DNA of 64,000 nucleotides from Pseudobutyrivibrio sp. YE44 (GCF_900104335.1 NZ_FMXT01000004.1:124001-188000), one strand, 5' to 3'. Positions 27,701 through 35,656 are shown, counted from the first letter of the stretch. Translations and numbers: made by a program. Notes: generated from the letters alone by a model not told the origin.

Positions 27701-28452
27701 TTCTCAACCTCTCCAAGAGAAACTGTGTCGTTTACTAACTCCTTTTCCTTAGAAGAAAGGTTAATCTCCTCTGCGATAAACTCAACATCCTCATCAAAAG
27801 TTCCTGCAGGAACCTCTGCCTTAATAATGAAGTCATTTACCTTAATCTCAAAGATTTTATCTTCCTGTTCTTCTTCAGGCTGTTCAAAACCGCAGAGCTT
27901 GCAGATTCCTTCATCATCAAAGTCGCAATCCTCTGTGACTTCCTCGCCGCATTCCTTGCAAGTTTTTACATGAGTGCCATCCTCGTTGGCTTTGTACTCA
28001 TACTCTGTATGCTCACAGTCTTCTTCGTCTTCCTTGTCTTCCTTTAAATTCTTATCAGAGGAAGAAGTTTCTTTATCATCATCTTTATCATTTAACTTAT
28101 CTTCTTTATCCTCTGTATCCTCTGTGGAATTCGTAGCTTCATCGGAAGTGTTTTCAGAAGAGGTATCAGCTTTGTCATTCTTAGTTGACTCTGAGGCCTT
28201 ATCTTTATCAGATGTGCTCTCTGCTGTGTCAGCCTGTTCTGCCTCCCCCGCAGTTTGATTAGCAGCTTCGCTGTCAACTACAGATGAGTTATTCTCTTTA
28301 TTTGAATCTACCTGGGTGTTGGTCTGATCTGTAGAAGCAACTATCGCACTTAAGTCATGCTCTTGTGCATATGCTACTGTAGGCCCTAAGAAAACCAATG
28401 TCATTGCAAGAACAAACGACATGATTCTTTTACAAAATTGAAACTTCTTCAT
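24784..28452 (-). CDS. LPETG fibro-slime adhesin
   Basis: 1222 residues. ATG 28452 is the only plausible start, although the clear AAGGAG lies about 16 nt upstream, an unusually long spacing. After the signal peptide comes a Ser/Asp/Lys/Glu-rich linker, a Cys/His module (about 145-195: CEHTEY, CKECGEE, CKLCGFE), a ZU5-like region ending SFESDSFSKYAL, and a fibro-slime/PA14-like domain whose core near residue 670 reads FSGDDDVFVYVDGKLVLDLG. SpaA-type domains (LKETQAPEGYNL, LSETKAPSGFAKS) and LPETGGSG with a membrane span follow. Fibro-slime domains occur in large surface and slime-fibre proteins; the ligand is unknown. First gene of the cassette 2 operon. Confidence 0.9.
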   Translation of the reverse strand: MKKFQFCKRIMSFVLAMTLVFLGPTVAYAQEHDLSAIVASTDQTNTQVDSNKENNSSVVDSEAANQTAGEAEQADTAESTSDKDKASESTKNDKADTSSENTSDEATNSTEDTEDKEDKLNDKDDDKETSSSDKNLKEDKEDEEDCEHTEYEYKANEDGTHVKTCKECGEEVTEDCDFDDEGICKLCGFEQPEEEQEDKIFEIKVNDFIIKAEVPAGTFDEDVEFIAEEINLSSKEKELVNDTVSLGEVENLYAFDLRFEFNGKEIEPKEGYNVKISIESSTIDTDVVVHIKDDATAETVDSEITEDKVSFESDSFSKYALAGINGQHVLYKESAYGSAYTDQRHTEQNSSIASGGFGDNRIAVRMFQKNEYGIDYYTDKEFAPKEIAPANNNDCFIYSPSVYDNFTFTFEAPENYYIAKVQLFEIYDDSSDNFKNAVKTFIPQENEKYNYSVSMTLNRMHYWNKVTNAVVIDLEPITATLNMKKYTEVRANLVNYKNGNLTGDSDKNAKKYFGDNFAFSSGRIDPDSNHCRYPQVYQGLAKNDISSDGVFRLSNGNDKVIFPEKKDYEKAPWSYNEYIDEYYGDTPVQFNLDEDGYWTLDSRQYKYIYKDNGIRPISTSNKKQNQFRPFKDKNGNYEDSHFGMLLPINFSVAQNGLTNGKDTIFKFSGDDDVFVYVDGKLVLDLGGIHDIVKGQINFTTGEVLIQGDYANELTASWNDSVYYKKGIGTTNLYDIIPENNVLELSQKEHVLTVAYFERGAHLSNCKISYNFKKTETRTADFSGLKVDENGDGLAGAEFTLYTDEQCTQVATIGIGKPAVAVSDASGTISFTGLSAGVIEDGQDSVQKTYYLKETQAPEGYNLPDNAIWQLDFTVFKNTKKEPIRKLTALNDAAKALSLDNNGNQTSVDVKAIENVLTKQPKKLSVVKTVTYGSDAYTDADAQYTFKLVEIVTKYVDVYIPMANQPYTVNGHLFTTDSNGQFVLKANEMAVFENLYESRYQVIEEGIVSNEGYTLDNYETRISIDGNVEVNRVANVTYDTNKEKTVQFENILNKVFDWQLIKVSTSGKSLRGAEFTLTSEDKKTTYYGSSDENGLVKWYGSENDMASGSNPVVIPDGSYILSETKAPSGFAKSNDSWHIILDKKDGLTAYMSNKGDLKDRTVVENQNLANGVTLKMVKLSFVNQVAYTLPETGGSGTYIFTISGVLAMLWAALLLYKTRSIKK

Positions 28453-28582
28453 TACAAAAAACTGTTATCTCCTTTATTACTTGAACGCTTTTGGTACTTA
28501 CTGTGAATATTTTGTGTTCATTCTGTGTCCAAAAACGGTACGGGCGATATCTTACAAGGATTTTTTGAAGTTGAAAACCCCC

Positions 28583-28612
28583 TTGGCAAGAACATCGTTA
28601 TTTTGGCAGGAA
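28583..28612 (-). promoter_or_regulatory. Paired direct repeat upstream of the cassette 2 operon (site B)
   Basis: TTGGCAAGAA (28583-28592) and TTGGCAGGAA (28603-28612) on the plus strand, 20-bp period, 131-160 nt before the adhesin ATG. A minus-strand TTCAAC (28570-28575) with a 17-bp spacer to AGATAT (28547-28552) may be the promoter. The 337-nt gap 28453-28789 otherwise contains only AT-rich sequence and the cassette 3 terminator. Confidence 0.6.
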
Positions 28613-28739
28613 ATGGCTTCCAGAAGGGGTAATGTGAGTATTAAGTTATTTGAATTAATGACGATATAGTTAAATTGTGTAATAATCTGATAAAAAAATA
28701 AGCTGATAATCAAATCCGCTCAAAAAGAAGCAAAAATAA

Positions 28740-28775
28740 AAAACCTAGTTCACAGCAATTTGTGAACTAGGTTTT
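28740..28775 (-). terminator. Terminator of the cassette 3 operon, probably bidirectional
   Basis: Perfect 15-bp stem AAAACCTAGTTCACA (28740-28754) with TGTGAACTAGGTTTT (28761-28775), 6-nt loop. The minus-strand tail is TTTATTTTTG and the plus-strand tail GTTTTG. It lies 14 nt past the gene E stop. Confidence 0.93.
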
Positions 28776-28789
28776 GTTTTAGTTAAGCA

Positions 28790-29920
28790 TTAGAATCTCT
28801 TTGGCGTATTGTCACGCTTCTCAATGTCCTCTATTGTCTGCTGACGCTTCTGATAGGTTACATGAGCAATTATAATAGTAGTGATAATAACAAGAATCAA
28901 TATAAATATAGTAACCATAAGTGTACGAATAAGGTGCTCCTTCTCTCCAGCCTTTGGAGGCTCACCCTCAGGAATGGTTGTACCGTCACCTCCAGCTAGT
29001 GGTGTGTCGCCTTCGCCAATTGTTGTGGTGTCACCACCTTGTGCGGCTGAGGCATCCTCACCTTCACCACCTGCATTTGCACTACCTTCATTTCCAGCTC
29101 CATTTGTTGAAGCTGTTGTGGTGGTTGTGGTAGTAGTGCCATTGTCAGTTGTACCGTTGTCACGGTGCTCTCTACGGTTATTTACAACAGTAGGATTATT
29201 TGTTGTAGATGTGCTAACCTCTGTGCCACCATCTACATACTGATAATCATAAGAATAAGTAGTAGAACCCTTTACATACTTTGTATTGGTTTCTGTCTTA
29301 ACTGTTGTATGGATGACTTCTGTAGGCTCGTCGTAAACAAACTTAAACTCCTGACCATCCTTCACTAATTTTTCTTCAATATATTCCTGGTTAGGAACAT
29401 GTCCCTTTACCTGCTCAGCTGGAACTCTAATCTTCTCACCCTTTGCAGCATAAAGAGTAACAGGACTTGCCACTGCATTTCCCTTTGAGTCTACATAAGA
29501 TACATTATAAGAAATAATAGACTTTATACCAAAGGCTGCAATATATGTCTCATCCTTATTTAAGGAAACATCACCTGTGAAGGTTTTATCTGCTCCAGAT
29601 ACCTTGAGACCTTCAAAGGCAAACTCATCACCAGTGATGTTAATAAGACCCTCAATTTCATCCTGTGTAAGTGTCTGGCTATTTCCAATAGGTGCTTTAA
29701 CAGTAATCTTCTTTGCACCAAAATCATAACCGAGATCCTTGCTTTCCATAAGATCCTTAACTTTACCTGAATCGAAGGAAGCATCCTTATTATTTCCAAG
29801 TGCAAAAGAAACAGAATAATATTTCTCTGCAGCCTGAGCTACTACTGGTGTAGAAAGCACAAAAGATAGAACAAATACCAGACTAAGGAAGAAGCCAAAT
29901 AGCTTTTTAATATTTCTCAT
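28790..29920 (-). CDS. Cassette 3 gene E: MucBP-like membrane-anchored surface protein
   Basis: 376 residues from ATG 29920, GGAGGTGG upstream; the frame extension to 29947 overlaps gene D and lacks a site. The signal peptide ends VAQAAEKYYSV. Domains match the paralogues at 7036 and 16997: a first beta domain ending DETYIAAFGIKS, a MucBP-like domain (ISYNVSYVDSKGNAV to FKFVYDEP), and a YSYDYQYV segment. A Thr/Asn/Gly/Glu-rich linker, about 75 residues, precedes a C-terminal span. The cytoplasmic tail is long (about 22 residues) and charged. No sorting motif. Confidence 0.84.
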   Translation of the reverse strand: MRNIKKLFGFFLSLVFVLSFVLSTPVVAQAAEKYYSVSFALGNNKDASFDSGKVKDLMESKDLGYDFGAKKITVKAPIGNSQTLTQDEIEGLINITGDEFAFEGLKVSGADKTFTGDVSLNKDETYIAAFGIKSIISYNVSYVDSKGNAVASPVTLYAAKGEKIRVPAEQVKGHVPNQEYIEEKLVKDGQEFKFVYDEPTEVIHTTVKTETNTKYVKGSTTYSYDYQYVDGGTEVSTSTTNNPTVVNNRREHRDNGTTDNGTTTTTTTTASTNGAGNEGSANAGGEGEDASAAQGGDTTTIGEGDTPLAGGDGTTIPEGEPPKAGEKEHLIRTLMVTIFILILVIITTIIIAHVTYQKRQQTIEDIEKRDNTPKRF

Positions 29921-29921
29921 A

Positions 29922-30875
29922 TTAAGCCACCTCCTTCTTCTTATCATGCATAAGCTTGATATACCAGCCTATAAGTGCAATACCAAGTAAGAACATAACT
30001 CCACAGATTATAATAGGAAGAAGTGAATCTCCTGTCTGTGGATTTGCCAGTGGCACATCACTATCTGTAATAGTAACAGAATTCTTTTTCTCGCCTGCAA
30101 GTGGAACTCCACTGTCATCGATTTCAACGATTTCTGTTCCATTATCTAATGTCTTCTTAACCTTTTTTACAATCTTACGTGTCTCAGTAACAGGAATAGT
30201 CTCTGTCACTGTATTTGTTTTTGTGACGGTCTTAATGATTGTTTTGTTCTTTTCAACGATTGACTTTGGCTCTGCTCTAAAGAAGAACTCTAGACCAGCA
30301 TCCTTGCCACCGTACATATTTGTCTGAGAATCGCCATCAAGTGTAATTGAAACCGTAACTGTACCTGAGCTGCCATAGGCAACATTTCCTAATGAGAAGT
30401 AGCTACCTGTTTCACCACAAACCTGTGCAAGGCCTGTATTGTTTTTATCGGTACCAGTTTCACCACCAACAGTCTGGCTATCAACAAGTGTGTTTCCATT
30501 GTTCTTAATCACATAAGAATATGCTCCACCCTTATCCTTACCTGACTCTAAGGTGTCAACTACATTAGCATTCATATAGAAATCAGCACCTGGATTTGCT
30601 GCACTCTCTTTACTATAAGAAGGATCTGTCTTTGGATCGTTATTCTTATAGGTAATAGAATAGGTGATTGTATCACCTGGCATTACACCAGAGATTTCCT
30701 TATATGCCTCATCCTTATTTGATGAAAAGTCTGCATCATTCTTTCCATTATATGTTACTTCCCATCCAGCGGTATGAGTCTGTGCACCAGCGGCGCTAAC
30801 ATCATATTTAGCAACTGTAATTCCTGCTGTTACGAGAGTAAGAGCAAGAACAATATTAAATATACCTTTTTTCAT
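29922..30875 (-). CDS. Cassette 3 gene D: NPQTGD sortase-B-type wall-anchored protein
   Basis: 317 residues, ATG 30875, GGAGGAG upstream. The domain core is shared (VMPGDTITYSITYKN, FYMNANVVDTLESG, KGGAYSYVI, SLGNVAYGSSG, LDGDSQTNMYG). It carries an extra 45-residue Thr/Val/Lys-rich insert (VTKTNTVTETIPVTETRK) before LANPQTGDS, a hydrophobic span and HDKKKEVA. NPQTGD is the closest of the three to the classical sortase B motif NPQTN. The repeated IDDSGVPLAG and ITDSDVPLAN segments suggest a duplicated pre-anchor spacer. Confidence 0.87.
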   Translation of the reverse strand: MKKGIFNIVLALTLVTAGITVAKYDVSAAGAQTHTAGWEVTYNGKNDADFSSNKDEAYKEISGVMPGDTITYSITYKNNDPKTDPSYSKESAANPGADFYMNANVVDTLESGKDKGGAYSYVIKNNGNTLVDSQTVGGETGTDKNNTGLAQVCGETGSYFSLGNVAYGSSGTVTVSITLDGDSQTNMYGGKDAGLEFFFRAEPKSIVEKNKTIIKTVTKTNTVTETIPVTETRKIVKKVKKTLDNGTEIVEIDDSGVPLAGEKKNSVTITDSDVPLANPQTGDSLLPIIICGVMFLLGIALIGWYIKLMHDKKKEVA

Positions 30876-30891
30876 AATCTCACTCCTCCCC

Positions 30892-31641
30892 CTACTTTAC
30901 ACCTGTAAGTGTGTCCCCTGAGAATTCAGGTTCAACTCCCCATGCAGCAAATATTGCTTGATCTGCACTACTTGCCTGAACTGAATCAACTCTCATTTCA
31001 ACCTTGAACTGTTTTCCATCATATTCATAGGTTGTCTTGCTTTCGATTACTTTTCCTTCTGGCACATCATACTCGAAAGCTGTTTTTTCCTTTATCTTAC
31101 CAATGGCTTCGTCAAAGGAAATACCATTTATGAACTGTGCCTTTTCACCTTTGTTAAGTGGCTTCTTGTAATAATAGATTACTTCCTCACCAGAGGTTGA
31201 ATCCTGCTCAATCCACTCACCAGTCTTGTGAAGCTGAATGATTTCTGGATCAATAGATGAATCCTTATCAGACCCTTTAAGCCAATACTTTCTAACAACC
31301 ACTCGGACATATTCTGGATAATCAGAATCGTTTACAACTCTAACATCCTCTTCATAGGTTTCACCTGGAGTAATGTGATCGAGGTTTGTAAACTTCAAAT
31401 CACTACTCTCTGTATTGCCCTCAGCATCCATCCAAGCTACTTTTTTGAAATCTGGTGTTTCATCTGTGCTTTGATTTTCCTCAAGCATAACACTGATTTT
31501 AGCTGTGCTAAATGCCACGCCTTCAACCTTTGCTCCGTCAGCCTTCTGAGCTGAAGTGGTGGTAACTACACCAAAAGTTGAACCTGCAACAAGAAGAAGT
31601 CCTGCTGCTAATACAAATAAAGGATTCTTTATCTTAATCAT
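30892..31641 (-). CDS. Cassette 3 gene C: SipW-dependent CalY/TasA-like subunit
   Basis: 249 residues, ATG 31641, overlapping the preceding stop by 1 nt (TAATG). The SipW-type signal is slightly altered: VAGSTFGVVTTTSAQK replaces the usual GATRAA. The mature domain has EYVRVVVRKYWLKG, DPEIIQLHKT, QFINGISFDEA, and the family end VDSVQASSADQAIFAAWGVE. The change around the cleavage site could alter peptidase preference. Otherwise collinear with paralogues at 8889 and 18984. Confidence 0.84.
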   Translation of the reverse strand: MIKIKNPLFVLAAGLLLVAGSTFGVVTTTSAQKADGAKVEGVAFSTAKISVMLEENQSTDETPDFKKVAWMDAEGNTESSDLKFTNLDHITPGETYEEDVRVVNDSDYPEYVRVVVRKYWLKGSDKDSSIDPEIIQLHKTGEWIEQDSTSGEEVIYYYKKPLNKGEKAQFINGISFDEAIGKIKEKTAFEYDVPEGKVIESKTTYEYDGKQFKVEMRVDSVQASSADQAIFAAWGVEPEFSGDTLTGVK

Positions 31642-32177
31642 TAGCGGCCACCTCCTTGTCCATTGTCATCTGCTTGGGCTGGTACAGAATTTGGAAGCGT
31701 TTTCTCCCAATCAGGAGTCCCCTCTTCCTTTGTGTTTGCGGTAGCTTCACCAACAACTACTACGTTAAAGGTCTCAGCTGATTCTTTAGAATCATCAATC
31801 TTAACGTAAACCTCTGTGGTGGTTTCTCCTACAGGAAGAAGCTTTCCATATTCAAAACAAGCAGTGCCATCTGCATTTGAAACCTGAGTCCAATCTACAG
31901 ATTTTTCTGTATCAAGTATAAGTGCGTGTGTTCTTCCACCGAAGACCTTTACACGAACATATACAGGTAAGTCGCCTTCATTTTTAATCTTAATTATCTT
32001 TGTATCTTTTTTTACATCTTCATAAGGAACTATCTTTATCTGTCCCTCATTGAGATGGATTGTACCAATACCATTTGTCTCGTGGGTATCTGTCAAGAAT
32101 GCCATTGCTGGCCTTACAGCTACTGCGCCAAGCATAAGGACTGTAGCAGCAATTAATACATATTTCTTATTAATCAT
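31641..32177 (-). CDS. Cassette 3 gene B: short SipW-dependent secreted protein
   Basis: 178 residues, ATG 32177, overlapping the preceding gene's stop by 1 nt. The signal peptide ends RPAMAFLTDTHE, a SipW-type context. The domain has KIIKIKNEGDLPVYVRVKVF, TFNVVVVGEAT and DWEKTLP, but the GYYYY motif of the other two copies is missing. The C-terminal tail is Gln/Gly-rich and ends in Arg. Translational coupling on both sides indicates strict co-production of A, B and C. Confidence 0.82.
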   Translation of the reverse strand: MINKKYVLIAATVLMLGAVAVRPAMAFLTDTHETNGIGTIHLNEGQIKIVPYEDVKKDTKIIKIKNEGDLPVYVRVKVFGGRTHALILDTEKSVDWTQVSNADGTACFEYGKLLPVGETTTEVYVKIDDSKESAETFNVVVVGEATANTKEEGTPDWEKTLPNSVPAQADDNGQGGGR

Positions 32178-35100
32178 TACTGTACACCTCCCCTAATAGC
32201 TTCCTTAAACTTGTAACGGATTCCGTCTACAACCTGCTGAACCTTTTCAAATACGTTTGTAATGCTGATACTCTGGAAGATATCCTTGCCATTGTAATCA
32301 TTCTCAAACTTAACCTGAGAGGTTTCTTCAGACTTTATAGTAACCTTTGCTAACTTCTTTTCTAAGTCAACTGAACCTGTGCCTGCGTCAATCTTTGTAA
32401 GCTTGTAGGTAGCACCATCATAAATCTCTGTAATTGTTACCTCAGCTCCTGCAGGAATCTCAATCTCTTCTGTTGACTTTGTTCCAGGATTAGTAAAGTC
32501 TAATGGATAAACATTACTAAATTCATCATTACCAACCTTGTAGTAAACCTCAAATACGAAGGTTGCTGTTCCACCTGTCTTGTAATAAGAATCAAGCTTC
32601 TTAGTAATCTTAAGCTTACCAGGCTTAGCATTTTCGTTCTTAATAGCTGTTACCTTTTCATCATCACCAATAGAAAGTTCCTTAGCTTCGTCTGTAACAG
32701 CTGTAAGCACTGAAGTATGTTCAACCTTGCCATCTATTCTTTCAGCCTTTGCAACAAGCTTCCATATAGCGTTCTCTGGTGTTACGTAACCAGTAGGCGC
32801 CTGCACCTCCTTCATGTAATAGGTCTTTGAAGTCTGGTGCTTGTTTGTTTTAAGAACGCCTGCTGAAAGACCAGCAAACTTGATTGTACCGTCGGCATCT
32901 GAAACTGCCTCTGCTGGAGATGTTCCAATCATAGCAGGATTCTTGCATGCCTCATCCTCGTAAAGTGCAAACTTTGCACCTTCAAGCTTTGTCTTTCCAT
33001 CAGCCTTATTCTTAAAGCCTTCATACTCAACGTTAACTTCTTCTGTCTTGTTGAAGTTAAAGCTGATTCTACAATTTGAACGACTTGCACCTCTCTCAAA
33101 ATAGATAACTGTTAAATCGTGTTCCTTATCAAAGAACTTGCTCTTATCAAATACACTGTAAAGATTTGTATCTTCTATGCCCTTCTTTGCATAGCAGCTT
33201 CCATTAACACTTGATGTAAGAACGCTATCATGATCACCCTGAATAAGGATTTCGCCAGTTGCGAAATTAATCTGTCCCTTCATGGCATCATGGATACCAC
33301 CGATATCAAGTACAAGCTTTCCATCAATGTAAACGAATACATCATCATCACCAGAGAACTTGAAGATTGTATCCTTACCATCTTCATTCTTTCCACCATT
33401 GCTTACACTAAACTTAATAGGTAAAGCCATAGCAAAATGGTTGTCATCACCAAATGGTCTAAAGGATTTCTCACCATCAACTGGTTTTAATACTTCCTGA
33501 TCATCTTCTTTTACAATGGCATATCTAGTAGAAGCACTATCTATTGTCCAATATCCGTCCTTATCCTTAAAGAAAGATACTCCTACGTTTGGATGATAAC
33601 CTCCGTTCATCACATAAGTTGGTTCATCTGAATCTGGGAATAATGGTGTTGTATTTCCAGATGCAAGCTTGAAGGTATTTGTATCAATATCATATGTGTT
33701 AGAAGCTAATCCCTGATATACCTTGCCGTAATTACATTTGTTGCTACCGGTCTCATTACCATGGTTAAAGTAGAAGGTATCACCAAATGCCTTAAGATAG
33801 TTTACTGTGCCTGTTTGTGAATCCTTATAATTAATAAGGGTTGCTCCACTTGCAATAGTAGTTTCACTTCCATCTTTTTCAATTGGAATAACCTGAAGGT
33901 TAATAACGATTTCATTAACCTGCTTGTGAACACCAAACTTCTTAAGAGTGATTTCTTTATCCTTCAACTCTGTAAGTCTAGCACCATCATCACTATAAAT
34001 AGTTTCTCCATTTTTTAAGGCAACTGATTGAATATAGTAATTCTCTGGTGCAAAAAGATTTAATGTAATCTTTTCATTTTCGTATACAAAATAGCTGTTT
34101 GAACCAGGAGCTATATCAGCGTACTTTCCACTGGTGTTGCAGTGTGTAAGCTTAAGTGCTGCATAGTCTTTTTCAATTTGATTTATATAATAGTTCTTAC
34201 TTAAATGGCTTTCATTCGTATATGCGAATCCGTAAGGACTTCTCTTTGTATCCTTTTCAGTTGAGCCATAAAGGATTCCATCTGAATTAACATCATCCAT
34301 CTTGGTTCCATCATCATAGCCCATAACAATAAATGGAGAGAAGGTTGCTGATTCGAAGGTTATACCATACTTTTCATCATCAAATTTCTCAATTGAAAAG
34401 TTAATAGTCTTGTAATCTTCGCCCTCAACATGGATTACATTCTTTGGAATATAATCAAAGGTCTTGATAGAAATCTTTACCTTTTCCTTAGGATTAACCT
34501 TGCCATCTTTATTTCTAAATTCGATTTCAAAGGCTGTTAATATCGGGTCTGTTACCTCGTCTTGATTTTCAAATTGCTTTTCAAGCGCTTCGACAACTGA
34601 CTCGTTAACCTCTCCAACATAAAACTCCAGCTTATCTTCCTCTTCATCAAAAGCTGTCTTTGGATAGGTTGCTTCAATAGTAAAGCCGTTAAACTCTGCT
34701 GTCTTAGTTATTTCCTTTTTTTCTTCAGAAGTTTCGTCCTTCTTTGTCTTTTTAGACTCGTCCACATGCTTACACTTTGAGCAGACTCCGTCTTCATCGT
34801 ACTGGCACTCTTCATCTTCGACTTTAACTACGTACTCGCCTTTTTCCTCATCCCACTCAAGGACTTTATGTGTGCCATTATCATTAGACTCATACTTTGT
34901 AGGATGCTCTTCCTCAGCATCCTTGTCTTTATCGTCTTTGTCTTTATCTTTGTCCCTGTCCACATCATCAGACTTTCCATCTTCGGCTTTGTCTTTTTCA
35001 TCTTCTTTACCGTCAGACTTGGACTCTTCATCTGGACCTGCGGTAGGTGTTTCCGGGTCAGTTATAGTTTTGTCATCTTCTGTACCCTTTGGCTGCTCAG

Positions 35101-35395
35101 AATCATCCTTTTTCAGAGCATCTCCACCTGGTGTAGGTTCAGCATTATCTAATTGCTGATTACCTGAATTTGTTTCAGCATTCTGGACTGAAGCATCACC
35201 AGCAGAGGTGCCATCTTCTGTGCCACCTTCATCACCTGAATCTGTCCCATCATCGTTCGCATTATCCACTGATTCAGTTGCAGCTGGCTGTCCATCCGAT
35301 TCATCGGCATATACACCAACTGAAGCTGACGCAAATAATACCAACACTAGTACTAGCGCTAAAACCTTGTTTAGCTTTGGTATCTTTCTCATCAT
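32177..35395 (-). CDS. Fibro-slime adhesin fused to an FctA/DUF7601-like domain, no sorting signal
   Basis: 1072 residues, ATG 35395 (GGGAG 7 nt upstream; a second ATG follows immediately). Signal peptide, long Asp/Lys/Glu linker, a degenerate Cys/His module (one CSKC pair kept; the first pair is replaced by LEWDEEKG), a ZU5-like region ending FESATFSPFIVMG, and a fibro-slime domain near residue 682 (FSGDDDVFVYIDGKLVLDIG). An SpaA-type domain (MKEVQAPTGYVTP) follows, then about residues 955-1072 match cassette gene A (KPGKLKITKKLDSYYKTGGT, VTITEIYDGATYKL, VKFENDYNG). It ends without LPxTG or a span. It replaces both the adhesin and gene A of cassette 3. Confidence 0.9.
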   Translation of the reverse strand: MMRKIPKLNKVLALVLVLVLFASASVGVYADESDGQPAATESVDNANDDGTDSGDEGGTEDGTSAGDASVQNAETNSGNQQLDNAEPTPGGDALKKDDSEQPKGTEDDKTITDPETPTAGPDEESKSDGKEDEKDKAEDGKSDDVDRDKDKDKDDKDKDAEEEHPTKYESNDNGTHKVLEWDEEKGEYVVKVEDEECQYDEDGVCSKCKHVDESKKTKKDETSEEKKEITKTAEFNGFTIEATYPKTAFDEEEDKLEFYVGEVNESVVEALEKQFENQDEVTDPILTAFEIEFRNKDGKVNPKEKVKISIKTFDYIPKNVIHVEGEDYKTINFSIEKFDDEKYGITFESATFSPFIVMGYDDGTKMDDVNSDGILYGSTEKDTKRSPYGFAYTNESHLSKNYYINQIEKDYAALKLTHCNTSGKYADIAPGSNSYFVYENEKITLNLFAPENYYIQSVALKNGETIYSDDGARLTELKDKEITLKKFGVHKQVNEIVINLQVIPIEKDGSETTIASGATLINYKDSQTGTVNYLKAFGDTFYFNHGNETGSNKCNYGKVYQGLASNTYDIDTNTFKLASGNTTPLFPDSDEPTYVMNGGYHPNVGVSFFKDKDGYWTIDSASTRYAIVKEDDQEVLKPVDGEKSFRPFGDDNHFAMALPIKFSVSNGGKNEDGKDTIFKFSGDDDVFVYIDGKLVLDIGGIHDAMKGQINFATGEILIQGDHDSVLTSSVNGSCYAKKGIEDTNLYSVFDKSKFFDKEHDLTVIYFERGASRSNCRISFNFNKTEEVNVEYEGFKNKADGKTKLEGAKFALYEDEACKNPAMIGTSPAEAVSDADGTIKFAGLSAGVLKTNKHQTSKTYYMKEVQAPTGYVTPENAIWKLVAKAERIDGKVEHTSVLTAVTDEAKELSIGDDEKVTAIKNENAKPGKLKITKKLDSYYKTGGTATFVFEVYYKVGNDEFSNVYPLDFTNPGTKSTEEIEIPAGAEVTITEIYDGATYKLTKIDAGTGSVDLEKKLAKVTIKSEETSQVKFENDYNGKDIFQSISITNVFEKVQQVVDGIRYKFKEAIRGGVQ

Positions 35396-35488
35396 ACTCG
35401 AACTCCCTTTCCGTAAAACTTAATACCTTACGAAATGTTACACATTATGACTTTCTACTACTGAAAATGCATAATGTGCCCAAATGAT

Positions 35489-35552
35489 ATAGTAAATCAC
35501 TTAAGTACCGTTTTGAACCTCCGTGGCAAGAACTGCTGATTTTTGGCAAAAA
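35489..35552 (-). promoter_or_regulatory. Cassette 3 promoter with paired direct repeat (site C)
   Basis: Plus-strand GTGGCAAGAA (35523-35532) and TTGGCAAAAA (35543-35552), 20-bp period. On the minus strand a -35-like TTCAAA (35512-35517) starts 5 bp below the proximal arm, with a 17-bp spacer to TACTAT (35489-35494). This is the clearest promoter of the set and puts the box in the classic activator position. The start codon is 94 nt from the -10. A small palindrome, AATACCC with GGGTATT, lies at 35555-35581. Confidence 0.62.
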
Positions 35553-35656
35553 AATAATACCCATATTTACCATACGGGTATTAGTCAATATTTCATAAAA
35601 TTTTGCGGTTGAAAGATGCACAAAAGCAGGTGGTGTCTTTTAGTTAAATCCACGGG

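Noticed and set aside
28453-28789. A tRNA, riboswitch or small gene in the 337-nt gap before the cassette 2 adhesin
   Set aside because: I found only the paired repeats, a candidate promoter, AT-rich sequence and the cassette 3 terminator; short frames there have no ribosome site.
34868-35159. Plus-strand Ser- or Phe-rich frames opposite the adhesin linker
   Set aside because: They are antisense to the Asp/Lys-rich linker of the adhesin at 32177 and only mirror its biased codons; no ribosome site.
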